From Pseudothauera lacus (lineage in GTDB: Bacteria; Pseudomonadota; Gammaproteobacteria; Burkholderiales; Rhodocyclaceae), in the NCBI RefSeq assembly GCF_003034845.1, contig NZ_PZKC01000001.1:203463-267462 (forward strand): a stretch of DNA of 64,000 nucleotides, in the 5' to 3' direction. Made by a program: the position numbers and the translations under genes. Positions within the stretch are counted from its first letter, which is position 1; every line of letters starts with the position of its first letter. Shown here piece after piece: positions 57,006-64,000 of this stretch. The notes beneath the pieces are model-generated. The model was not told the DNA's origin. It worked only from the letters and a program-made list of their open reading frames with translations, and ran no database searches.

Positions 57006-60000
57006 ATGCAGATTCCAGACTACGCCGAGCTCCACTGCCTGTCGTGCTTCAGTTTCATGCGCGGCGCTTCCCATCCCGAAGAGCTGGCCGCCACCGCCGC
57101 GGCGCTGGGATACCGCGCGCTGGCCATCACCGACGAATGCTCGCTGGCCGGCGTGGTGCGCGCGCACCGCGAAATCCGCAACCGCCAGTTGCCGCTGCAC
57201 CTCATCATCGGCAGCGAACTGCGCGTGCACGATGGCCCCACCCTGATCCTGCTCGCCCGCAGCCGCCGTGGCTATGCCCAGCTTTCCCGCCTCATCAGCA
57301 GCGCACGCCGCGCCGCAGCGAAGGGAACATACAGCCTCGGCCGCGACGCCTTCACGGCAGACGCCGTCGACGACTGCCTGGCCCTCCTGCTGCCGCCCGA
57401 CGACTATTCTGCAGGCCTTGCCCAGGCACACTGGCTGGCCGGCCGCTTTCCCTCACGCTGCTGGCTGGCCGCCCCCACACACGGCCCCCGCCTTGCCGGC
57501 CGCCACCACCAGCTCGCCACACTGGCAGCAGCCAGTGCCCTGCCGGTGGCCGCTGCCAGTGGCGTGCTGATGCACGACGCCAGCCGCCGTGAAGTGGCCG
57601 ACACCCTGTGTGCGATCCGCCTGCGCACCCCCTTGGCGCAATGCGGCTATGCCCTTGCAGCCAACGGCGAACGGCGACTGCACACCCGTGCCGAACTCGG
57701 CCGCCGGGTGCCGGCGGCATGGCTGGCGGAGACCCTGAAGGTGGCCGCAGCCTGCACCTTCACGCTCGACGAACTGCGCTACGAATACCCTGCCGGCCTC
57801 GTACCTGCGGGAGAGACTGCGGCGCGCTGGCTGCGCCGGCTGGTCGAAGGCGGACTGCAGTGGCGCTACCACACACCTGCCGGGGCGGTTTTCCCCCCAC
57901 CGCCAGGCCCGCCCGGGCGCCCCCCGCCCTGCGCCGATCCCGCCCCGCCGCCGGTACGGACACTGATCGAAGACGAACTCGCGCTGATCAGCGAGCTCGG
58001 CTACGAACCCTACTTCCTCACCGTGCACGACATCGTCGCCTTCGCCCGCGCCGCCGGCATCCTCTGCCAGGGCCGCGGCTCGGCGGCCAACTCGGCGGTA
58101 TGCTGGGCACTGGGGATCACCGAGGTGCATCCCGAGCAAGGCATCATGCTCTTCGAACGCTTCATCTCGCGCGAACGCCAGGAACCACCCGACATCGACG
58201 TCGATTTCGAGCACGAACGCCGCGAGGAGGTCATCCAGTACCTGTACCGCAAGTACGGGCGTGAGCACGCCGCACTGGCCGCCGCGGTGATCACCTGGCG
58301 CACGCGCAGCGCCCTGCGCGACGTCGGCCGCGCGCTGGGCATCGACGCCGCACGCATCGAGCGCCTGTGCGCCGAACGCGTCAGCATCGACGACGGCCAC
58401 GTCGACGCGGGCCGCCTGCACGCTGCCGGCCTCGATCCGCAATCGCCACTGGTGTGCCGCTGGCTGGCGCTGAGCGCCACCCTGCGCGGTTTCCCCCGTC
58501 ACCTCTCGCAGCATGTCGGCGGCTTCGTCATCGCCCGCGGACGCATCGACGAGCTGGTACCGGTGGAAAACGCCGCCATGGACGGTCGCACGGTGATCCA
58601 GTGGGACAAGGACGATCTCGACACCATGGGTCTGCTGAAAGTCGACGTGCTCGCCCTCGGCATGCTCTCCGCACTGCGCCGCTGCCTCGACCTGCTCGGC
58701 CGCCAGCAGGCCCGCCGCCTCACCCTGGCCGACATCCCGCGCGAGGATGCGGCGGTCTATCGCATGCTCAGCGCAGCCGACGCCATCGGCGTCTTCCAGG
58801 TCGAATCACGCGCCCAGCTCGGCATGCTGCCGCGCCTGCAGCCCGCCCAGTTCTACGACCTGGTGGTGGAGGTCGCCATCGTCCGCCCCGGCCCCATCCA
58901 GGGCGGCATGGTCCATCCCTATCTGCACGCCCGCGCCTCCCGGCGCCGTGGCGAAGACCCCCTCGCCGGCGTACGCACGGAAGTCCGCGCAGTGCTCAGC
59001 CGCACCCTCGGCGTGCCCATCTTCCAGGAACAGGTCATGCAACTGGCGGTGGTCGCCGCCGGCTTCAGCCCCGGAGAGGCCGACCAGCTGCGCCGTGCGA
59101 TGGGCGCCTGGCGGCGTCCCGGCGAGCTCGAACGCTACCGCCGGCAACTGCTCGACGGCATGGCCGCGCGCGGCTACGACGCCGGCTTCGCCGAACGCCT
59201 GTGCCGCCAGATCGAAGGTTTCGGCAGCTACGGTTTCCCGGAATCGCACGCGGCCAGCTTCGCCCTGCTGGTGTATTTCTCCGCCTGGTTCAAATGCCAC
59301 CACCCCGCCCTGTTCCTGTGCGCGCTGCTCAACAGCCAGCCGATGGGTTTCTACGCCCCCGCGCAGCTCATCCAGGATGCCCGCCGCCACGGCGTCGAGG
59401 TCCGCCCTGCCGACGTCTGCCACAGCGACTGGGAGAGCACGCTGGAAACCCCCACCACCGTGCGTCTCGGCCTTGGCCTGCTGCGCGGTAGCAGCGCCGC
59501 GGCCGCGGCGCGCATCGTTGCGGCGCGCGCCGCGGCCGCCTTTGCTGACGTGGACGACCTGGGCCGCCGCGCCGGCCTTGAACGCAGCCAGCTGCAGGCC
59601 CTCGCCGCCGGCGGAGCGCTGGCAACACTGGCCGGCGGGCGCCGTCAGGCGCTCTGGCAGGCGGCCGGCGCACAGCCGCAGACGGCGCTGCTGGCCACCA
59701 CCAGGATCCCGGAAACGCCCCCTGCCCTGCCGGCAGCCAGCGAGGCCGAAGAGATTCTCAGCGACTACCGCCAGCAGGGCTTCACCCTCGGCCGCCACCC
59801 CCTCGCCCTGCTGCGCCAGCGCCTGCAGGCACAGCGCTTCATTCCCGCCAGCGCCATTGCCACGACCGCCGACCGTGCGCTGGCCCGCGCCGCCGGCCTG
59901 GTCACCTGCCGCCAGCGCCCCGGCACCGCCAGGGGCACGCTGTTCATCACCCTCGAAGACGAGACCGGGCTGATCAACGTCATCGTCCATCCGCCCCTGT

Positions 60001-60158
60001 TCGAGCGTCAGCGCAGCGAGCTGCTCGGCGCCCGCCTGCTCGGCGTGTTCGGCCAGATCAGCCGCAGCGGTACGGTCGTACACCTGGTGGCCGGCCGCGT
60101 GGTCGACCAGTCCGCACTGCTCGGCGCGCTCGCCGCGCGCAGCCGTGATTTTCATTGA
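57006..60158 (+). CDS. dnaE2: error-prone DNA polymerase DnaE2 (ImuC)
   Basis: A 1050-residue C-family polymerase of the SOS mutasome. The N-terminal PHP domain starts YAELHCLSCFSFMRGASHPEE. Palm acidic residues are D396 and D398 (PPDIDVDFEHERREEV) and D547 (LLKVDVLALGM). A C-terminal OB fold (TRGTLFITLEDETGLIN-like region) follows. It lacks an epsilon-type exonuclease and makes mutagenic translesion DNA with ImuA/B. An unusual proline-rich insert lies near residues 296-318. The gene is about 9 kb from lexA-imuA-imuB but has its own matching LexA box. Confidence 0.94.
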   Translation: MQIPDYAELHCLSCFSFMRGASHPEELAATAAALGYRALAITDECSLAGVVRAHREIRNRQLPLHLIIGSELRVHDGPTLILLARSRRGYAQLSRLISSARRAAAKGTYSLGRDAFTADAVDDCLALLLPPDDYSAGLAQAHWLAGRFPSRCWLAAPTHGPRLAGRHHQLATLAAASALPVAAASGVLMHDASRREVADTLCAIRLRTPLAQCGYALAANGERRLHTRAELGRRVPAAWLAETLKVAAACTFTLDELRYEYPAGLVPAGETAARWLRRLVEGGLQWRYHTPAGAVFPPPPGPPGRPPPCADPAPPPVRTLIEDELALISELGYEPYFLTVHDIVAFARAAGILCQGRGSAANSAVCWALGITEVHPEQGIMLFERFISRERQEPPDIDVDFEHERREEVIQYLYRKYGREHAALAAAVITWRTRSALRDVGRALGIDAARIERLCAERVSIDDGHVDAGRLHAAGLDPQSPLVCRWLALSATLRGFPRHLSQHVGGFVIARGRIDELVPVENAAMDGRTVIQWDKDDLDTMGLLKVDVLALGMLSALRRCLDLLGRQQARRLTLADIPREDAAVYRMLSAADAIGVFQVESRAQLGMLPRLQPAQFYDLVVEVAIVRPGPIQGGMVHPYLHARASRRRGEDPLAGVRTEVRAVLSRTLGVPIFQEQVMQLAVVAAGFSPGEADQLRRAMGAWRRPGELERYRRQLLDGMAARGYDAGFAERLCRQIEGFGSYGFPESHAASFALLVYFSAWFKCHHPALFLCALLNSQPMGFYAPAQLIQDARRHGVEVRPADVCHSDWESTLETPTTVRLGLGLLRGSSAAAAARIVAARAAAAFADVDDLGRRAGLERSQLQALAAGGALATLAGGRRQALWQAAGAQPQTALLATTRIPETPPALPAASEAEEILSDYRQQGFTLGRHPLALLRQRLQAQRFIPASAIATTADRALARAAGLVTCRQRPGTARGTLFITLEDETGLINVIVHPPLFERQRSELLGARLLGVFGQISRSGTVVHLVAGRVVDQSALLGALAARSRDFH

Positions 60159-60205
60159 GCTGCAGCGCCCGCCTGGGCGTGCCCGGCTGTGCATCCGGTG
60201 CGTGG

Positions 60206-61546
60206 TCAGCCGCGCTTTCCCGGCCCGGCGCCGGCGTCTTCAGGCTCCGCCGTAGCGCCCAGACCTGGCAGATCGTCGACCGCGACGACGCGGTTGCGCC
60301 CTTCGCTCTTCGCCCGATAGAGCGCGGCATCGGCAGCGGCAAGGAGGTTCTCCAGGCTGTCGCCGCGGTTGAAGGCGGTCAGACCGATGCTCACCGTCAT
60401 TCCCAGCAGGCTGCCGTCGTCGGCGGCGAAGCGCGCTTCGGCTACCCGCGTACGTACGCGCTCGGCCACTTCACGCGCACCGGCAGTGGCCGTGCCGGGC
60501 AGGACGATGACGAACTCCTCGCCACCGAAACGGCCGACGATGTCAATGTCGCGCACCGTCTCCAGGCAGAGCTCGGCAAGCAGCCGGATGGCACGGTCGC
60601 CGGCAGCATGACCGTAGGCATCGTTGATGGGCTTGAAGTGGTCGATGTCGAGCATCAGCAGCGCCAGCGGCAGGTTGAAACGCGCTGCACGGCGCCACTC
60701 CAGTTCCGCACACTCCATCAGATGGCGGCGGTTGCCCACGCCGGTGAGTGCATCGATGCTGGCCAGGCGGCGCAAGCCCTCCTCGCGCTGCTTGCGGCCG
60801 CTGATGTCCTCGCCAACGGCGACGAAGCGGGCAAAGTGGCCGTTCTCGTCGCGCACCGGAGAGATCACCTTGTACTCCCAGTATTCGGTGCCGTTCTTGC
60901 GCCGGTTGATCATCTCGCCCCGCCAGGTCTCGCCGGCCATCAACGCCTGCCACAACTCGCGATACACCACCGCAGGCGTCTGCCCGGACTTGAGCAGGCT
61001 GGGCGACTGCCCGACGGCCTCGTGCACGGCATAGCCGGTGGCAGCGACGAAGGCGTCATTGACGTATTCGATGCGGCCATCGCGGGCGGTGATCATGATT
61101 GCCACCGAAGCGGCATCCACCGCCGCCTTGTAGGTGCGCAACTCGGCCTCGCGGCGCTGCAGTTCCGCTGTGCGTTCGTCCACACGCTGCTCCAGCGCGT
61201 GCGTGTGGCTGTACAGGCGCACGAAGATGGTGGCCAGGGCGTCCGCCAGCGCGCCGATCTCGTCGCGACGCACCGGCAATGGCGGCAATTCGAGCAGACG
61301 TCCGCTACTGGCCGCCTGCGCAACGCGGTGCAGGCGGGTGATCGCTTCGGCAAGCGGATGGACGATCCACGCCATCAGCACGGTACCCAGCACCACGACC
61401 GCCGCCCCCACGGCAAGGAACAGCCGGGGATCGCGTGCAGCGCCCTCGTCGAGTTCGCCCAGCAGGAGCCATCCGGCCGCGACATACACCACAGTCACCG
61501 TTAACGCGGCCGCGAGCAGAAGCTGCTGTCGAACGGAGAGATGCAT
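60206..61546 (-). CDS. membrane PAS-GGDEF diguanylate cyclase
   Basis: A 446-residue protein. Two N-terminal transmembrane helices (about 10-27 and 38-60) are followed by HAMP, a short coiled coil, a PAS domain (FVAATGYAVHEAVGQSPSLL) with PAC, and GGDEF (GGEEF 341-345) with an RDID I-site before it. It should synthesise c-di-GMP with product feedback. I use ATG at 61546 (MHLSVRQQLLLAAAL); the longer frame upstream is unlikely. It is convergent with dnaE2. Confidence 0.9.
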   Translation of the reverse strand: MHLSVRQQLLLAAALTVTVVYVAAGWLLLGELDEGAARDPRLFLAVGAAVVVLGTVLMAWIVHPLAEAITRLHRVAQAASSGRLLELPPLPVRRDEIGALADALATIFVRLYSHTHALEQRVDERTAELQRREAELRTYKAAVDAASVAIMITARDGRIEYVNDAFVAATGYAVHEAVGQSPSLLKSGQTPAVVYRELWQALMAGETWRGEMINRRKNGTEYWEYKVISPVRDENGHFARFVAVGEDISGRKQREEGLRRLASIDALTGVGNRRHLMECAELEWRRAARFNLPLALLMLDIDHFKPINDAYGHAAGDRAIRLLAELCLETVRDIDIVGRFGGEEFVIVLPGTATAGAREVAERVRTRVAEARFAADDGSLLGMTVSIGLTAFNRGDSLENLLAAADAALYRAKSEGRNRVVAVDDLPGLGATAEPEDAGAGPGKRG

Positions 61547-61790
61547 TAGGGAGAACCAGCCAGCGTGCGGAAAGGGAGAAAAAGGGGCGAGCCACGGTCC
61601 TGCGCGGCGAAGCCAACTGCATATGATGCCTGTTGTTCGATGCCAGCGGCAATTGAAATTGACTACCGCATCAGGGCTTTGCCATAAAACCATTTTCAAA
61701 CAGTGGATAAACAGCCTGCGTATGGCACGCCGTCACCATGCCCGTGTGCGCTACCATCCGCATTCGTCCCCCGTTCACCGCCACCCGCGC

Positions 61791-63572
61791 ATGCTGCCGC
61801 CCCCGCCCTTCGCCCTCTTCGACGACAATCTCTCCGACGCAGGCGACCTCTTGCTGCACGGACTGCAGCAAACCCTGCGCTGCCACGCCGTCGACGAAAT
61901 CGCCGCCACCTTTGCCGCCATCGACGCGGCGCGGCGCAAGGGGCTGTGGGTGGCGATCGCCATCGACTACGAATTCGGCCATCTGCTCGAAACGCGCCTG
62001 CGCGCCTGCGCCCGACCATCGCCCGGCGCCCGCCCGCTGCTCACCGCCTGGGTGTTCTCCCATGCTCACCGCCAGGACGCCGCGCGCACCTCGGCGGATT
62101 TCGACCGCGCGGTGTCGACACTCGACGAGCACGAAGCCCTCGCCGGCGTTTGCAACCTTCACCCGGGGCTCGGCGAGGAGGCCTACCACGCCGCCGTAGA
62201 GCGGGTACGCGCGCTGATCCATGCCGGCGACTGCTACCAGGTGAACTACACCTTCCCCTGCCATGGGCGCGCATACGGCAGCACGACGGCGCTCTACCGG
62301 CGCCTGCGCAACGCCCAGCCGGTGCGCTACGGCGCCTGGGTACATGACGGCAGCGAACAGATCCTCTCGCGCTCGCCGGAGCTCTTCGTCGAACGCCACG
62401 GCCGCCAACTGCGCTGCCGGCCGATGAAGGGCACCGCCGCGCGCAACCGCCCGGCGCATGAGCTGTCGGCATCGGCGAAGAACCGCGCCGAGAACGTCAT
62501 GATCGTGGATCTGATCCGCAATGACCTCGGCCGCCTGGCCCCCGCCGGTGGTGTGCGCGTGGAGGCGCTGTGCGAGGTCGAAGCCTATCCGAGCGTCTGG
62601 CAGATGACTTCCACGGTCAGCGCCGCACCGGTCGATGCCGACCTGCTCGATATCCTGTGTGCCCTCTTCCCCTGCGGCTCGGTGACCGGCGCGCCACGCA
62701 TCCGTGCCATGGAGATCATCCGCGAGCTCGAAGAGAACCCCCGCGGCCTGTACTGCGGCGCCCTCGGCTGGCTGGCGCCGGATGGCGATTTCCGCTTCAG
62801 CGTCCCCATCCGCACCGTCGTCGTCGATGCCGCAGGCAACGCCACGCTGGGCGTCGGCAGCGGCATCGTCGCTGACTCCACCGCTGCCGAGGAGTGGCGT
62901 GAATGCCTGCTCAAGGCGCGCTTCCTGCGTGAAGCCGGAGGAGGCTTCGGGCTCATCGAGACGCTGCGCTGCGAACCCGCCTCAGCCACCCCCTACGGAC
63001 TGCTCGAACGCCACCTCCACCGCCTGCGCCAATCGGCGCGCTGCTTCGGTTTCGAACTCCAGGAGGCTGCCCTGCGTGCGGCGCTGGCGCAGATCGCCAC
63101 GACGGCGCATGCCGAGGTCTTGCGGGTACGCATCGAAGTGCACGCCGACGGTCAGTTCGACCTCGCCAGCACACCGCTCGGCGAGACCCCGCAAGGCGCC
63201 ACGGTGACCCTCAACGACAGCGTGCTCGACTCCGGCGACCTGCTCCTGCGGCACAAGACCACCGCGCGTACGCTTTATGACCGCGCCCTCGCCGAAGCAA
63301 TGGAGAAAGGGCATTTCGACACCCTGTTCTTCAACGAACGCGGGGAGTTGTGCGAAGGGGCGCGCAGCAGCGTATTCGTCGATATCGACGGCACGCTATG
63401 CACACCGCCGCTGCACTGCGGCCTGCTCGACGGCGTCTGGCGGCGCCTGATGCTCGACGAAGGACGCGCACGGGAGCGCGTCCTGCACCGCGCCGATCTC
63501 GCTGCCGCCCGCGCAGTCTTCGTCGGCAATGCCCTGCGCGGCATGACGCAGGTGCAGGTCGTCGATGCCTGA
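61791..63572 (+). CDS. pabB: fused aminodeoxychorismate synthase component I / ADC lyase-like protein
   Basis: A 593-residue fusion. The N-terminal chorismate-binding domain (about 1-365) has DCYQVNYTF, RSPELFVE, PMKGTA, MIVDLIRNDLGR and GSVTGAPRIRAMEII. The C-terminal part is a class IV PLP aminotransferase-like domain (PabC type) with K489 (LLRHKTTART), FNERGELCEGARSSVF and GLLDGVWRRLML. Together they make 4-aminobenzoate from chorismate for folate, using glutamine amidotransferase encoded elsewhere. I start at ATG 61791; 61722 is a longer option. Confidence 0.92.
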   Translation: MLPPPPFALFDDNLSDAGDLLLHGLQQTLRCHAVDEIAATFAAIDAARRKGLWVAIAIDYEFGHLLETRLRACARPSPGARPLLTAWVFSHAHRQDAARTSADFDRAVSTLDEHEALAGVCNLHPGLGEEAYHAAVERVRALIHAGDCYQVNYTFPCHGRAYGSTTALYRRLRNAQPVRYGAWVHDGSEQILSRSPELFVERHGRQLRCRPMKGTAARNRPAHELSASAKNRAENVMIVDLIRNDLGRLAPAGGVRVEALCEVEAYPSVWQMTSTVSAAPVDADLLDILCALFPCGSVTGAPRIRAMEIIRELEENPRGLYCGALGWLAPDGDFRFSVPIRTVVVDAAGNATLGVGSGIVADSTAAEEWRECLLKARFLREAGGGFGLIETLRCEPASATPYGLLERHLHRLRQSARCFGFELQEAALRAALAQIATTAHAEVLRVRIEVHADGQFDLASTPLGETPQGATVTLNDSVLDSGDLLLRHKTTARTLYDRALAEAMEKGHFDTLFFNERGELCEGARSSVFVDIDGTLCTPPLHCGLLDGVWRRLMLDEGRARERVLHRADLAAARAVFVGNALRGMTQVQVVDA

Positions 63573-63603
63573 CTGGCTGCGCCCGCTCAGGGCGCAGCCA
63601 GTC
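63571..63603. terminator. bidirectional hairpin between convergent genes
   Basis: GACTGGCTGCGCCC (63571-63584) pairs perfectly with GGGCGCAGCCAGTC (63590-63603) around a 5-nt loop. It fills the gap between pabB and the convergent AKP-repeat gene and includes the last bases of the pabB stop. No U-run on either strand. Confidence 0.65.
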
Positions 63604-63605
63604 GC

Positions 63606-64000
63606 TTACTTCTTGCCCTTGCCCTTGGGCACGCGCGGCAGGGCCTCCAGCGCTTCCTGAACGGCCGTCAGCGGCTGCGTCGCCAGCAGTTGCAGCGCCG
63701 CACGCAGCAGTTCCGACTTGCTGCAGATGCGTCCGCTGCGAGCCAGATCGGTGCGCATGGTCTTGATGCGCGCATGCTCGCTCTTCGGCATGGAGAAGGA
63801 ATCGCGCACCACCTTCTCGCGCTTCTCCTTGCGCACCACCTGTTCCGCGGCAGGCTTCGCGGCAGGCTTCGCGGCAGGCTTCGCGGCAGGCTTCGCGGCA
63901 GGCTTCGCGGCAGGCTTCGCGGCAGGCTTCGCGGCAGGCTTCGCGGCAGGCTTCGCGGCAGGCTTCGCGGCAGGCTTCGCGGCAGGCTTCGCGGCAGGCT
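63606..64000 (-). CDS. AKP-repeat basic DNA-binding protein with RHH-like C-terminus (partial)
   Basis: The gene enters from the right edge; only its 3' part is seen. Reading leftward, a run of Ala-Lys-Pro-Ala repeats precedes EQVVRKEKREKVVRDSFSMP, then a compact domain (SEHARIKTMRTDLARSGR, SKSELLRAALQLLA) and a basic tail (PRVPKGKGKK). The repeat region resembles histone H1-like tails. The C-terminal block looks like a ribbon-helix-helix DNA-binding fold seen in some betaproteobacterial proteins. An internal GTG at 63839 is a spurious start: the frame stays open through the repeats. Nucleoid binding is inferred. Confidence 0.75.
   Translation of the reverse strand, partial: PAAKPAAKPAAKPAAKPAAKPAAKPAAKPAAKPAAKPAAKPAAKPAAKPAAEQVVRKEKREKVVRDSFSMPKSEHARIKTMRTDLARSGRICSKSELLRAALQLLATQPLTAVQEALEALPRVPKGKGKK
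63846..64000 (-). repeat. 12-bp tandem repeat encoding AAKP
   Basis: About 13 near-perfect copies of a 12-bp unit (GGCAGGCTTCGC on the plus strand) run to the window edge. Each unit encodes Ala-Ala-Lys-Pro on the minus strand. The copies look identical at the nucleotide level, which suggests recent slippage or active homogenisation. The full copy number lies outside the window. Confidence 0.9.

Noticed and set aside
63846..64000. CRISPR-like direct repeats
   Set aside because: The repeats are contiguous 12-bp units without spacers and encode an in-frame AAKP tail.

Overview
This window is chromosomal DNA of a high-GC betaproteobacterium. The best fit is the Rhodocyclales (Thauera/Azoarcus-like), judged from protein character and gene order: smc-zipA-ligA, dapC-dapD-pilU-dapE-prmB, a complete isc operon, lexA-imuA-imuB with dnaE2, and the mltD/gloB/yafS-like/rnhA/dnaQ neighbourhood. 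That assignment is an inference, because no rRNA or other marker is present. I found no tRNA, rRNA, CRISPR array, prophage or intact insertion sequence. Most of the window is dense core chromosome.

Layout. 1-2.2 kb: the start of a purine/thionucleoside phosphorylase gene, divergent from typA. 2.4-5.9 kb: the only clearly accessory island, with a vapBC toxin-antitoxin pair, a frameshifted fragment that resembles the N-terminus of the Wadjet protein JetA (DUF3375), and a SWIM-SNF2 helicase. 5.9-13.5 kb (minus strand): galU, ligA, zipA, smc. 13.7-19.6 kb (plus strand): dapC, dapD, pilU, dapE, prmB and a response regulator. 19.6-27.8 kb (minus strand): trmJ, cysE, iscR, a second cysteine desulfurase, iscS, iscU, iscA, hscB, hscA, fdx, iscX. 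27.9-34.0 kb (plus strand): suhB, mutS, a spermidine-synthase-like gene, nqrM, a CBS protein and an FAD oxidoreductase. 34.0-39.4 kb: dnaQ, rnhA, a methyltransferase, gloB, a PleD-like diguanylate cyclase and mltD. 39.4-45 kb: an SH3/Sel1 protein, an OmpR-type regulator, a hemerythrin, a 308-bp MITE-like foldback element, a fused two-ATPase ABC protein, slyD and bcp. 45.1-60.2 kb: the SOS mutagenesis genes lexA-imuA-imuB and, about 9 kb away, dnaE2, separated by a membrane protein, an M61 peptidase, a Lon-like protease and a periplasmic-binding-protein/GGDEF-EAL pair. 60.2-64 kb: a PAS-GGDEF protein, a pabB-pabC fusion and the end of a basic AKP-repeat DNA-binding protein whose 12-bp tandem repeats run off the window.

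How the genes work together. The isc block is a full Fe-S assembly line with two IscR type-1-like sites over a strong predicted promoter. cysE and a second desulfurase tie cysteine supply to sulfur mobilisation. lexA-imuA-imuB and dnaE2 each carry a 16-bp box of the form CTGT-N8-ACAC over a predicted promoter, so the split mutasome is probably co-regulated by LexA. The dnaE2 box ends one base before the start codon and suggests a leaderless SOS transcript. Three diguanylate cyclases, all with RxxD I-sites, point to strong c-di-GMP signalling; one is paired with a periplasmic binding protein.

The least explained pieces are the MITE-like foldback (41579-41886), the palindrome through a stop codon (35291-35343), the JetA remnant (3164-3363), the binding-protein/c-di-GMP operon and the leaderless dnaE2 start. 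I did not find an intact novel system; these are the best leads.
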